Below are positions 14,865 through 23,658 of a stretch of DNA of 64,000 bases, piece after piece. Location of the stretch: the NCBI RefSeq assembly GCF_052116305.1, contig NZ_JBQKLI010000004.1:1-64000 (forward strand), in the 5' to 3' direction. The notes under the pieces were generated by a model. The model did not search any database. It was not told the DNA's origin and saw only the letters and a program-made list of their open reading frames with translations. The translations under genes and the position numbers were made by a program. Each line of letters opens with the position of its first letter. Positions within the stretch are counted from its first letter, which is position 1. The stretch is from JBQKLI01 sp012798975 (GTDB lineage: Bacteria; Bacillota; Clostridia; Tissierellales; Peptoniphilaceae).

Positions 14865-16241
14865 ATGAAACTCGGTGTTTTTGAATTTGTTGATAAAGCC
14901 TCAGCGGTAATAGAAGAAAAAAATAATGAAGTAAAATTAGCATCGAGATATCTGCGTACTTTTTTTATGGAGCTTTTAAAGGGGCGGGAAGAACTAATCA
15001 GCATTCGTTACCGCATCAAATCTAGAGAAAGCATAAAAGAAAAAATCCTCAGACAAAATTATTATCTGCGCTGCACAGAGCCGGAGGATATACTAAATAT
15101 TATGCCGGATATTATCGGGATTCGCATAGAATGCCGCTTTAATGACGATGAGGGAGAAATATTCGACGAAATCCGTCAGCTTTTCAATCAAACAGAAGAT
15201 TCTACCTGGTACTATACGAAAAAAGAGAAAGATATTCTGCTTGATTTGCGTGCGTTGCAGCCGCAGTATCAGCAGAATGGATTTGAAATATATAAAATCG
15301 ACGGGAAATATACGTATCATGGTATGACTATAAACTTTGAGCTTCAGATAAAATCTATGGTTAATGTATTCTGGGGTGATATTGAGCATAGGATACTCTA
15401 TAAGAATTTCAATTTTATGATGAGAGAAGAGTTTCTTAGGGATTTGATGTATTCCATTAAATACAATCTTACCATGATAGACAATCAGCTTTTTACAATC
15501 TATGAAAAACTTCACAGCCTAGGGACTTCTCGTATTGATTCTACAAAAGACCAGTTTAAGCAGATGGTCTCTCAAATGATTCATGATATCTACAGTATAC
15601 AGATTATGGAAAGACTGGGCGTGGTAATGGATTTAAGAGATATTATTCATTTAGTTGTAGATTATCTCTTTGCAAAGATTCAGTTTTCAAAGCCGGATAG
15701 TTTCGATCGTGAAGTGATACATATCTTAAACCGTTTAACGGTAATTGCAAATTCGGATTCTACTTTTGGTGAAAAAATAGTAGTAGGAAAAATTGAATAT
15801 AATCACAGAATATTGAGACAGTTTGGAGAAGGGCTTTCCGATAAAATAAACGAAGATTTCAGGTGGAATCTTGTGCTTGCTATGATTATGGATATCTGCG
15901 AAGGTACTGTAGAAGAGGAAATCAGAGTGTTTAGCGAGTTTGTCGTGTTCACTGTTGTATATCGGGTAAGAAACATTATAAAGACCCTGCATCTATCTGA
16001 AAAAGACAAGGAAGAGCTTGTTTGGACCTTTACTCAGATGATATTCCATTATTACTGTAAAGATTATCATATCCAGTATTTCACGATAGAAAGTATGAGG
16101 AATTTAGAGAATGCACTTCGGGTCTTTTTAAGAGATGTTTATGTTCCAGAGGAGCTTTTGGCCTTAGATCTAACTGATTTTTATGATCTTTTGGATGAAT
16201 ATTACATCAGCAATAGTATCCATAAAGGAGAATTAGAATGA
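14865..16241 (+). CDS. RelA/SpoT-domain protein with an altered substrate loop
   Basis: 458 residues from ATG 14865 (AAGGAG upstream). Residues about 25-220 match the RelA/SpoT (p)ppGpp synthetase fold: YRIKSRESIKEKILR, the metal-site region DIIGIRIECRF, and the end of the domain, NFELQIKSMVNVFWGDIEHRI. The usual NGYxSxH substrate loop is replaced by NGFEIYKIDGKYTYHG, so activity is doubtful. There is no HD hydrolase domain and no TGS or ACT domain. A mainly helical region of about 240 residues follows, with no family I recognise. It starts 12 bp after the ABC-F gene and its stop overlaps the AcpS-NnrD gene by 4 nt. Confidence 0.75.
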   Translation: MKLGVFEFVDKASAVIEEKNNEVKLASRYLRTFFMELLKGREELISIRYRIKSRESIKEKILRQNYYLRCTEPEDILNIMPDIIGIRIECRFNDDEGEIFDEIRQLFNQTEDSTWYYTKKEKDILLDLRALQPQYQQNGFEIYKIDGKYTYHGMTINFELQIKSMVNVFWGDIEHRILYKNFNFMMREEFLRDLMYSIKYNLTMIDNQLFTIYEKLHSLGTSRIDSTKDQFKQMVSQMIHDIYSIQIMERLGVVMDLRDIIHLVVDYLFAKIQFSKPDSFDREVIHILNRLTVIANSDSTFGEKIVVGKIEYNHRILRQFGEGLSDKINEDFRWNLVLAMIMDICEGTVEEEIRVFSEFVVFTVVYRVRNIIKTLHLSEKDKEELVWTFTQMIFHYYCKDYHIQYFTIESMRNLENALRVFLRDVYVPEELLALDLTDFYDLLDEYYISNSIHKGELE

Positions 16242-17452
16242 AAATAGGTGTAGATATTGTAAAGGTATCCCGTCTGAAAGAGATTTTAAAACGGAAAAAG
16301 CTGGACAGTGTTTTTTCGAAAGCAGAGCAGGAAAGAATCTTTCGAAATAAAAACACTTTAGAATCAGCTTCCTCCTATTTCGCATCAAAAGAAGCTCTTA
16401 GCAAAGCAATGGGGATAGGAATTTGGAAAATGGGGCTTGACAGCGTAGAAGTTCTTCATGATGATATGGGAAAGCCTTATTTTAATATATTAAACAAGGA
16501 AAAAATTCCCTTTTCAAATGAAGAAGTGGATTTATCGATAGCCCATGATGGAGAATACTGCATCGCGGCAGCAGTTTTGAAAGATCCGCTGCAAGCAGAC
16601 AGGAAGATATCGGGATTATTAAAAAAACGAAAAAGAGATTCCAACAAAGGGGATTATGGAAGAGCAGCACTTATAGGAGGATCTTCAGGAATGAGCGGTT
16701 CCTGTTTTTTAAGCTCGACAGCAGCACTTCGCTCAGGTGCAGGGCTTTCCTATACGATTGTTCCGGATTCTATTTCCCAAATTCTGCAGATAAAAAGCCT
16801 TGAAACTATTGTCATTCCGATTCATACGGAGGGCGGGGATTTTAATGCAGCGTCAAGTTCCGAAGTTCTTGAAAAGATCAAAAACATGGATGCTATAGGG
16901 ATCGGACCGGGTCTGGGTTCTGGAGAAGAGATAGCAGACTTTGTAAAAAAAATTCTAATCCATTCAGATAAACCTTTTGTAATTGATGCAGACGCACTAA
17001 ATGCTCTATCAAAAGACTTATCCTATGTATCGGATCTTTCTCAAGACATTATCCTTACACCGCATCCCTTGGAAATGGCAAGACTTCTGGGTACAACAGT
17101 AGATGAGGTAGAAAAAGACCGGATATCTGCAGCGAAACATTTTGCAAAGTTATATGGATGTACGTTGCTCTTAAAGGGTTCAAAAACTGTAGTAACGAAT
17201 GGTGAAGAGGTCTATATCAATACCACTGGAAATCCAGGTATGGCAACAGCAGGAAGCGGGGATGTATTAACAGGTATTATTCTTGCCTTGCTGGGACAGG
17301 GATATGGGACCATGGAAGCCGGGAAAATGGGAGCTTATATCCACGGATTTGCAGGAGATCTGGCAAAAGAAGAGTTGGGAGAAATGGGAATGGTCGCTTC
17401 TGACATTATTCGCTATTTGCCCAAAACATTAAAAAGAATGGAAGAATTATAA
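16238..17452 (+). CDS. Fusion of holo-ACP synthase and ADP-dependent NAD(P)HX dehydratase
   Basis: 404 residues. Residues 1-115 are AcpS: MKIGVDIVKVSRL with the metal Asp, FASKEALSKAMGIGI with the metal Glu, and a closing SIAHDGEYCIAAAVL. AcpS moves 4'-phosphopantetheine from CoA to acyl carrier protein. Residues about 130-400 are the C-terminal (NnrD) half of Nnr, with GGSSGMSGS, GIGPGLGSGEE, VIDADALNAL, LTPHPLEMARL and GNPGMATAGSGDVLTG. NnrD repairs hydrated NADH or NADPH using ADP. The epimerase half (NnrE), often joined to NnrD, is missing. The two activities are often neighbours in Firmicutes; here they are one chain with no stop or frameshift. Translation is coupled to the upstream gene by an ATGA overlap. 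Confidence 0.9.
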   Translation: MKIGVDIVKVSRLKEILKRKKLDSVFSKAEQERIFRNKNTLESASSYFASKEALSKAMGIGIWKMGLDSVEVLHDDMGKPYFNILNKEKIPFSNEEVDLSIAHDGEYCIAAAVLKDPLQADRKISGLLKKRKRDSNKGDYGRAALIGGSSGMSGSCFLSSTAALRSGAGLSYTIVPDSISQILQIKSLETIVIPIHTEGGDFNAASSSEVLEKIKNMDAIGIGPGLGSGEEIADFVKKILIHSDKPFVIDADALNALSKDLSYVSDLSQDIILTPHPLEMARLLGTTVDEVEKDRISAAKHFAKLYGCTLLLKGSKTVVTNGEEVYINTTGNPGMATAGSGDVLTGIILALLGQGYGTMEAGKMGAYIHGFAGDLAKEELGEMGMVASDIIRYLPKTLKRMEEL

Positions 17453-17489
17453 AAGATATCCTCAATAGAAGCTATGAAAGTAATAATAT

Positions 17490-17519
17490 TTGACGTAAAC
17501 GGCTCTTAAGATTTATAAT
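17490..17519 (+). promoter_or_regulatory. Probable promoter of mazF
   Basis: TTGACG (17490-17495), an 18-bp spacer and TATAAT (17514-17519), about 70 bp upstream of the mazF start. Confidence 0.6.
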
Positions 17520-17587
17520 ATAAATGTCGGAATTATATAATGGAATGAATGCACAATTTAACATGACTTTCGAATAGGGTGCGTGGT

Positions 17588-17929
17588 ATGAAGATAAAAA
17601 GAGGAGATTTGTTTTATGCCGACTTAAGCCCTGTAGTTGGATCGGAGCAGGGTGGCGTTAGACCTGTGGTTATTATCCAGAATGATATTGGAAACAAATA
17701 CAGTCCTACTGTGATCATAGCGGCCATCACATCTCAGGTTAATAAAGCTAAATTGCCAACCCATGTTAACATAGAAGCATCCATATTCGGACTGCCTAAA
17801 AATTCAGTTGTATTGTTGGAGCAGATCCGTACCATTGATAAAAAACGACTAAGAGACAAAATTGGCCAATTTGACAATACTATATTGTTGGAGATTGATC
17901 GAGCGCTAAAAGTTTCAGTTGGAGTGTAA
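17588..17929 (+). CDS. mazF: MazF/NdoA-type endoribonuclease toxin
   Basis: 113 residues from ATG 17588. The family pattern is complete: RGDLFYADLSPVVGSEQGGVRPVVIIQND with the conserved Arg, then a VIIAAITSQ segment with the conserved Thr-Ser, and a closing LEQIRTIDKKRLRDKIG. It cuts single-stranded mRNA at a short sequence. In many Firmicutes the antitoxin (MazE/EndoAI) gene lies directly upstream, near alr. Here the 135 bp upstream contain a promoter but no antitoxin reading frame, and alr lies beyond a minus-strand patatin gene. The antitoxin must be elsewhere or absent. Confidence 0.9.
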   Translation: MKIKRGDLFYADLSPVVGSEQGGVRPVVIIQNDIGNKYSPTVIIAAITSQVNKAKLPTHVNIEASIFGLPKNSVVLLEQIRTIDKKRLRDKIGQFDNTILLEIDRALKVSVGV

Positions 17930-17939
17930 GTACATATCA

Positions 17940-17969
17940 AAAGAAGAGGAGTTTTTACTCCTCTTCTTT
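17940..17969. terminator. Bidirectional terminator between mazF and patatin gene
   Basis: An A-rich/T-rich hairpin with stem AAGAAGAGGAG/CTCCTCTTCTT ends mazF. Its right arm overlaps the 3' end of the convergent patatin gene. Confidence 0.75.
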
Positions 17970-18860
17970 ATTTGTTTTATTATTTATTTCCAGAAATTTT
18001 TTTAAATCTTTTATTTCCCTTTTTCCTTGTATTCTGCCGAAATAATAATTTTTTTCCAATAATTCAAAATCTCTGCAGTTGTTTTCGACGATCATCTTTT
18101 TAGGATAGATTATAAAGGCGTCTCCTTGGTCTTCTAGTTTTTCTATAAGATCAATACTTTTATTATAGTTTAAATATCTTTTTTCCATAGCTTGAACAAG
18201 ATGAGGATATTTGCGGAAAGCTCTTCGGATTAGAGGAATATGTTTTGGAGGATCTTTTCGATAAGATTTGGGTCTGCTTTTAATAATGACAAATTTCTTA
18301 TACCCTTCTTTTATAGGAAGGTCGATGGGGATTCCTCCGTTTGGTCCTAGACCTCCATCTACATAATACTCGCCTCGAAAAAAGGTGGGCGGCATAATGA
18401 CAGGAAGACTAGAAGAGGCTCTTACCATTGTAATCAAGTCGCTGGTATCGTGAACTGCTTTTTTTGTCCAGTAAATCATTTTTCCTGTATCTCTTTGGAA
18501 AGCTCCGATACGAAGCTTTGCATTGTTTTTTTCGAAGGTTTTATAATCATAGGGAAGAAGTGTTTTCTCCAAGGACATATAATTATAGATATAGTCAGAA
18601 TGGAAATAGCCTTTTCCCTGGATGAAGGTTCCCATTCCTCCAAACTTCGGATCTTTTACAATTTCTACGAAGGATCGCTTCACACGTCTTTGATCTCGCG
18701 ATAGATAATTGACCGCATTGCTGGCACCGGCAGAAACTCCGATGACGTAGTCGAAATAGATTTTTTCTTCCAAAAGTGTATTTACAATCCCGGCAGTAAA
18801 AGATCCCCGCATTCCTCCGCCTTCTATAACCAAAGCAATATCTTTTATATTATTTTCCAT
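17955..18860 (-). CDS. Patatin-like phospholipase
   Basis: 301 residues, with GGAGG before ATG 18860. The patatin domain fills residues about 10-190: the oxyanion segment GGGMRGSFTAG, the nucleophile elbow GVSAGAS (Ser) and the Asp of VDGGLG, forming a Ser-Asp dyad. The C-terminal ~100 residues are Lys/Arg-rich (RAFRKYPHLVQAMEKRYLNY), as in the bacterial patatin-like proteins that carry a DUF6363-type tail. It is expected to hydrolyse acyl esters of phospholipids or similar lipids, and no signal peptide is visible. It is transcribed toward mazF. Confidence 0.88.
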   Translation of the reverse strand: MENNIKDIALVIEGGGMRGSFTAGIVNTLLEEKIYFDYVIGVSAGASNAVNYLSRDQRRVKRSFVEIVKDPKFGGMGTFIQGKGYFHSDYIYNYMSLEKTLLPYDYKTFEKNNAKLRIGAFQRDTGKMIYWTKKAVHDTSDLITMVRASSSLPVIMPPTFFRGEYYVDGGLGPNGGIPIDLPIKEGYKKFVIIKSRPKSYRKDPPKHIPLIRRAFRKYPHLVQAMEKRYLNYNKSIDLIEKLEDQGDAFIIYPKKMIVENNCRDFELLEKNYYFGRIQGKREIKDLKKFLEINNKTNKEEE

Positions 18861-18969
18861 TCCGTCCTCCGTTTCCTTTCATGCTATTTAAATTTCGAAT
18901 ATATTTTATTTATATCTTTCCGTATATATTGTACAATAAAGGAAGAATCAAAAAAAGAGGGATGAGATT

Positions 18970-20139
18970 ATGGAAACTAAAATTACACGTCCGGCATGGA
19001 TGGAAGTGCATTTAGACCGGCTAGAAAATAATATCAAAGAAATAAAACGGCTTGTAGGAAGCAAAGAGATTTTAGGTGTCGTAAAAGCAGACGCTTATGG
19101 ACATGGTGTAGAAGAAGTGACAAAAACATTATACAGCTGCGGGGTGCGGAAATTTGCTGTAGCTACCGTGTCGGAAGCAAGACAGCTTCGCCGCCGTTTT
19201 ACAAACATCGATATTTTGATTTTTGGAGCAATTCAAAAGGAGCTGGCGGAAGAAATTATTTATGGAGATTTTGTTGCTACAGTTTCAAGAGTAGAGGAAA
19301 TGAAGTTTTTAGAAGAAAAGGCAGCAGAACTTGAAAAAGTTGCCCGTGTAAATCTTAAAGTAGATACAGGAATGCACCGCTTAGGCTTTAACCCGAATGA
19401 AAAGGAAGCAAAAGCAATTGCGGAAGCCTGCAAGGGAGAAAATCTTCGAATAGAAGGCGCCTATACTCATTTTGCGATCTCTTACGAGGATGATGCTTTT
19501 ACAAAGGCGCAAAATGAAAAATACGATTCTTTTATCGAACTATTGCATAAAGAAGGTGTTGAAATTCCTATTCAGCATGTTTGTAATTCTGCAGCGATTA
19601 TAAAAGATCCTCTTATGCATCATGATCTCGTTCGAGCGGGAATTATTTTATACGGCGTGTACCCCTTTTCCGGCTCTGAGTATCAGCTTTTAAATCTAAT
19701 GCATCCTATGGAAATAAAAGCAGAGATTGTGTATATAAGAGAAATCGGTCCGGGAGAAACAGTAGGATACGGAAGAACATTCACAGCGAAGAGTATAAGA
19801 AAGATTGCAACACTTCCCATAGGCTATGCCGACGGATATCCTAGAAGACTTTCAAATCGGTTTTCTGTGATTGTAAAAGGGAAGAAGGCACCGATCGCAG
19901 GGTTTGTATGCATGGATCAAATGATGATTGATGTAACAGGGATCGACTGCGAGGTAGGCGACAAGGTTACGTTAATGGGGAGAGATAAAGGTGAAGAAAT
20001 TTCTGCGGAAGAATTTGCCTTGGCCTATGAAACGTCGCCCTATGAAATTTTATGCCTTTGGTCAAAGCGTCTGCCAAAATTGTATTACTACAAAGGAAAA
20101 CAAACACGAGTAGTCGATGAACTTTTAGATTGCCAATAA
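18970..20139 (+). CDS. alr: Alanine racemase
   Basis: 389 residues. The PLP lysine is in VVKADAYGHG. The alanine racemase barrel (about 10-230) is followed by the C-terminal beta domain with VGYGRTF, the active-site Tyr region IGYADGYPR, and GFVCMDQMMIDV. It makes D-alanine for peptidoglycan in the cytosol. The ribosome binding site is GAGGGATGAG before ATG 18970. Length is normal. In many Firmicutes alr neighbours acpS-nnr and mazF; here the minus-strand patatin gene is inserted between them. Confidence 0.95.
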   Translation: METKITRPAWMEVHLDRLENNIKEIKRLVGSKEILGVVKADAYGHGVEEVTKTLYSCGVRKFAVATVSEARQLRRRFTNIDILIFGAIQKELAEEIIYGDFVATVSRVEEMKFLEEKAAELEKVARVNLKVDTGMHRLGFNPNEKEAKAIAEACKGENLRIEGAYTHFAISYEDDAFTKAQNEKYDSFIELLHKEGVEIPIQHVCNSAAIIKDPLMHHDLVRAGIILYGVYPFSGSEYQLLNLMHPMEIKAEIVYIREIGPGETVGYGRTFTAKSIRKIATLPIGYADGYPRRLSNRFSVIVKGKKAPIAGFVCMDQMMIDVTGIDCEVGDKVTLMGRDKGEEISAEEFALAYETSPYEILCLWSKRLPKLYYYKGKQTRVVDELLDCQ

Positions 20140-20225
20140 GGCAGAAGGATAAATTGAATTGTTATATTGGTTATTATGAAAGAGTTCGGGTATAAATGAC
20201 AAAATAGATAACAAAGGAGAGTATT

Positions 20226-20660
20226 ATGAAATTTGGAACTTACCTTTATTTTAACGGGGATTGCAGAGAGGCAATAGAATATTACTGCACACTATTCAAA
20301 CAACCTATGCCGAAAATCCAAACATACGGAGAGATTCCCCCTACGGATGAGCATCAGCTGCCGGAGGATGCGAAAAACCTTGTTTTGTATTCTGAACTGG
20401 AGGTGGAAGGCTATACATTTTATATGTCGGATAATCTTCCGGGATATGAGGCTGAAGCCGGAGAAAACATTTCGGTGGTGATTGATGCTACTCATGAAGA
20501 AGAGATGAGAGAAATGTATCATTATCTTAGAAAAGAGGGCGAAGTGCTGATGGATATGAGAGAGACCTTTTTCAGCGAACTGTATGCCAGAGTGAGAGAC
20601 CGATTTGGAATTCAGTGGGAATTAAACTATACAGGAATTATAAAAGATGTATCAATTTAA
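20226..20660 (+). CDS. VOC-superfamily (PhnB/glyoxalase-like) protein
   Basis: 144 residues, AAAGGAG upstream. The opening GTYLYFNGDCREAIEYYCTLF is typical of the PhnB-like VOC (3-demethylubiquinone-9 methyltransferase-like) group, as is the later YTFYMSDNLPGYEAEAGENISVVID strand pattern. Such proteins bind metal or small ligands, but the substrate here is unknown. Its end overlaps the next gene by 14 bp, so the two are probably translated together. Confidence 0.8.
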   Translation: MKFGTYLYFNGDCREAIEYYCTLFKQPMPKIQTYGEIPPTDEHQLPEDAKNLVLYSELEVEGYTFYMSDNLPGYEAEAGENISVVIDATHEEEMREMYHYLRKEGEVLMDMRETFFSELYARVRDRFGIQWELNYTGIIKDVSI

Positions 20661-21192
20661 GATTCAATTGCTGCAAGGAAACAATAGTGTTTGGAGGCGG
20701 ATTCTAGTATCAGAAGATACTAGTTTTCGCGAACTTCATGAAATCATTTCTATTGTGATGGATTGGGATGTGTTTCAGTCTTTTGACTTTTTCTTTCAGG
20801 ATATTTATTATTATATAGAAGGAAAAAATCTGGACTTTAATCCGAATTTCGGCTTATTTTCTGACGATGAAGAATTATTCAGAGTATTAGAACCGATTTC
20901 GTTATATGAGGATCATTTGTCTTCTTGTATCTATACTCATAAATCGAAAGAGCTGTGGAAGATGGAATTAAGCCTTGAAGCGAAAACGGCAGAAAAAACG
21001 AATGTACAAGTTACGGAGTTTTATGGCGAGAATATTCCCTCTTCTATGGATGTAGAAGAATATATGGAAATGTCGGAAGCTCTTCAGGACCCATTTTGCT
21101 CAGAAGCTGCGTCAATTCGGAAATACCTTGCAGATAGAGGTGTGCAGTTTTTTGATATTGAGAATTGCAATAAAAAGTTAAACAGCAGATAA
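20647..21192 (+). CDS. pRiA4b ORF-3-like protein, first copy
   Basis: 181 residues starting inside the end of the VOC gene. The beginning (FKIQLLQGNNSVWRRILV, then TSFRELHEIISIVMDWD) is the characteristic start of the plasmid pRiA4b ORF-3-like family, a small alpha/beta domain often found near mobile elements and of unknown function. A second, diverged member follows at 21339. There is no transposase nearby, so I see it as a resident gene. Confidence 0.7.
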   Translation: MYQFKIQLLQGNNSVWRRILVSEDTSFRELHEIISIVMDWDVFQSFDFFFQDIYYYIEGKNLDFNPNFGLFSDDEELFRVLEPISLYEDHLSSCIYTHKSKELWKMELSLEAKTAEKTNVQVTEFYGENIPSSMDVEEYMEMSEALQDPFCSEAASIRKYLADRGVQFFDIENCNKKLNSR

Positions 21193-21338
21193 GATTAATC
21201 AGTTTGATTATCAGACTTGCTCTTTTCCAGAAATTTACCCTTAATTTATACGTTGAATGTAGTAGTAAAAGATTGCGATATCTATGTTCTGGATTTGAGC
21301 GAGTTTGATTTTCAATATATATACATAGGAGGGATTCT

Positions 21339-21818
21339 GTGGATGGTACAAAACTAAAGGTTCAATTGATAGAAGTTGATGAAACGGTCGAAAGAATCCT
21401 GGAGATATCGAAAGAATATACATTTAAGCAGCTGCATAGAGCTCTTCAGACCGCCATGGGCTGGAAAGATCTAGAGGAATATTATTTTCTCACAAAGGAG
21501 TTCGTTTTATCTGAAGTCGATTACCGGATAGAAGGATACGAGTTTATGTTCTCAGACCAAGTAAAACTGGGGGAGCTGAAAGATAAGACGTTCCGATATT
21601 ATTACAATGGAGATTTATGGAAACATACTATAGAGATACTGGAGGATACAATATTAGAAAATGATTATCCCCAAGTTCTAGAATATAAGGGGAGATGTCC
21701 CATGGAAGAGTATGGAGGTCCTGCTGTCTACAATGAAATGGTGAGAGAAAATATTTCCCTTCTTCCGGTTTATGATAGGGATGAAGTCAATCATATTTTA
21801 GAAATCAGCTTAAAATAA
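21339..21818 (+). CDS. pRiA4b ORF-3-like protein, second copy
   Basis: 159 residues from GTG 21339, chosen for the AGGAGGG just upstream. It shares the family opening (LKVQLIEVDETVERILEIS, then TFKQLHRALQTAMGWKD) and the RYYYNGDLWKHTIEI strand. It differs in most positions from the copy at 20647-21192, so the duplication is old. Function unknown. A bidirectional terminator follows. Confidence 0.7.
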   Translation: MDGTKLKVQLIEVDETVERILEISKEYTFKQLHRALQTAMGWKDLEEYYFLTKEFVLSEVDYRIEGYEFMFSDQVKLGELKDKTFRYYYNGDLWKHTIEILEDTILENDYPQVLEYKGRCPMEEYGGPAVYNEMVRENISLLPVYDRDEVNHILEISLK

Positions 21819-21857
21819 AAAAAATCTAAAACTCATTGAGTTTTAGATTTTTTTTAT
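21819..21857. terminator. Bidirectional terminator
   Basis: AAATCTAAAACTC pairs with GAGTTTTAGATTT across a 3-nt loop, with A-run left and T-run right. It serves the pRiA4b-like gene and the convergent F420-ligase-like gene. Confidence 0.8.
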
Positions 21858-21858
21858 T

Positions 21859-23046
21859 TTATTCATCAGCATAATTGTCGAAATATCCTTGGATTAAAAC
21901 GATAGGTGTTCCTTTATCCCCGGAACCGCTGACTAAATCGGATAAAGATCCCAATAGATCTGTGATTCGTCTTGGAGTCGTACCAAGAGAAGCATTATTT
22001 CCCACAAGATTGGATTCTTTTTGGCTGATTTCTTCTCGGATCGCTTTGACTGCATCTTCACCTTTTAATGCATCAAATTTTGTATCTGCTATATATTTAA
22101 TTTTGATTTCGTTCGGTGTTCCTTCTAGTCCTTTTGTAAAACCTGGGGAAACAACTGGATCTGCGAGTTCCCAAATTTTTCCTACTGGATCCTTAAAGGC
22201 TCCGTCACCGTAAACCATTACTTCGATATCTTTAGAATAGCTTTCTTTTAATGTTTTTTGAACCTTTTCCACAAAATCTTGAGCATCCCTTGGAAATAAC
22301 TTTATAGAATGGTCTGAGGCAAGATTTGAACCGTATAGACCATAATCCGGGTTATATCCGGATCCATCGATGGATTCTGTCATGATATGGGAAAGATTGT
22401 AAACAGTTTTTGCCCCTAGTTTTTTGAATAGGGAAGTTAAATAGTTTCTATCGTGAATATTTGCTACTAAAATTTCATCGCAAAGCTCAACAATATCCGA
22501 TGGATTATTGGATAGATAAATCTTGATATTGTCATTTACAGCATAAGATTTATATAATTCTACATAATCAACACCAGTAAACGGGTGGACTGATTTGTCG
22601 CCGGCAATTTTTCGGTATTCTTCTTCTGTTAAGGTATCGCTGTAGATATTTACATCGGATCCATAAAGAATAGATTCGTCGAATAAGGCGTTGCCGACTT
22701 CATCTGACGGGTAATTTAGAAAGATATTGATTTCTTTTTCCGTATTGGCACAGGCTTTTAGTATCATTGAAAAACGGTTACGGCTTGTAATAGGATAAAC
22801 AATGCCGATTTTTTTATCGAACTTATTGTTTAAATCCTTGGTGATGGCAGAAATATCAACATAATTTCCCTGAGATCGGGCTAATAAAGATTCTGTTACA
22901 GCAATAACATCTTTGTCCCGCAGTTTTATCTCATTTGATTCTACCGTATTCTTAACAACGTCACAGACGATTTCTGCTAGATCTTCTCCTTTTTTGACAA
23001 TAGGTGCACGAAGACCCATAGCAGTTGTTCCTACATATCTTTGCAT
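21859..23046 (-). CDS. F420-0:gamma-glutamyl ligase-like protein
   Basis: 395 residues from ATG 23046 (AAGGGGG 7 nt upstream). The N-terminal half matches the CofE fold: GLRAPIVKKGEDLAEIVCDVV, then RDKDVIAVTESLLARSQGNYVD. The C-terminal half contains MVYGDGAFKDPVGKIWELADPVV. True CofE adds glutamate to coenzyme F420, which most Firmicutes lack, and I see no other F420 gene in the window. Relatives of this length occur in many clostridia without an assigned reaction. An ATP/GTP-dependent amino-acid ligation to an unknown cofactor or acid is the best guess. Confidence 0.7.
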   Translation of the reverse strand: MQRYVGTTAMGLRAPIVKKGEDLAEIVCDVVKNTVESNEIKLRDKDVIAVTESLLARSQGNYVDISAITKDLNNKFDKKIGIVYPITSRNRFSMILKACANTEKEINIFLNYPSDEVGNALFDESILYGSDVNIYSDTLTEEEYRKIAGDKSVHPFTGVDYVELYKSYAVNDNIKIYLSNNPSDIVELCDEILVANIHDRNYLTSLFKKLGAKTVYNLSHIMTESIDGSGYNPDYGLYGSNLASDHSIKLFPRDAQDFVEKVQKTLKESYSKDIEVMVYGDGAFKDPVGKIWELADPVVSPGFTKGLEGTPNEIKIKYIADTKFDALKGEDAVKAIREEISQKESNLVGNNASLGTTPRRITDLLGSLSDLVSGSGDKGTPIVLIQGYFDNYADE

Positions 23047-23091
23047 ATACAATCCCCCTTCATTTTTTTACTTACAGATTTTATCACAGCT

Positions 23092-23658
23092 TTATCTTCT
23101 GGACAATCCTTTTTCAGTTAAAATTGCATCAATTTGCTGATCGAATTCTTCACGAGGCAGTTCCTCTACAACTTGAAAGCTGTAGGCCATGGCTATTTTA
23201 AAAGGTTCATAATTGATACCGGAAAAATATTTATCATAAAAACCTCCGCCATAACCGATTCTGTAATAATTTTCGTCAAATACAAGACCAGGCGTCAGTA
23301 CGACGTCGATTTCTCCGTGATAAAGATTGAGAAATTCTTCTTTCATTTCTAGAATGCCATAGTATCCGGGTTGAAGTTCTTTTAGAGGGTCTCTCAGCTC
23401 CGTCAGCTCCATAATCTTTTTTTCTTGATTTATCCAAGGAATAAAGACTCCTTTTCCCTGTTGCAGCAGTTCTTTGATAATGGGCATTGTACTTATTTCG
23501 GATCCAAAATTTAAATAAGCGAAGACCGTCTCAGCTTTTTGGATTTCTGGAAGTGATAAAAGATCGTTTTTTAATTTTTCGTCATATTTCTCTTTTATAC
23601 TTTTATCAAGCCTGTCTCTTTCTTCTTTTACCTTCTTGCGATAGGATTTTTTATCCAT
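23092..23658 (-). CDS. 5-formyltetrahydrofolate cyclo-ligase
   Basis: 188 residues with AGGAGG before ATG 23658. The family pattern is present: SYRKKVKEERDRL at the start, FAYLNFGSEISTMPII in the middle, and the C-terminal ATP and substrate site LTPGLVFDENYYRIGYGGGFYDKYF. It converts 5-formyl-THF to 5,10-methenyl-THF using ATP, returning folate to the one-carbon pool. Length is normal. Confidence 0.92.
   Translation of the reverse strand: MDKKSYRKKVKEERDRLDKSIKEKYDEKLKNDLLSLPEIQKAETVFAYLNFGSEISTMPIIKELLQQGKGVFIPWINQEKKIMELTELRDPLKELQPGYYGILEMKEEFLNLYHGEIDVVLTPGLVFDENYYRIGYGGGFYDKYFSGINYEPFKIAMAYSFQVVEELPREEFDQQIDAILTEKGLSRR

Noticed and set aside
17470..17510. Short frame upstream of mazF as an antitoxin
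   Set aside because: It encodes only about 11 residues and has no antitoxin features.
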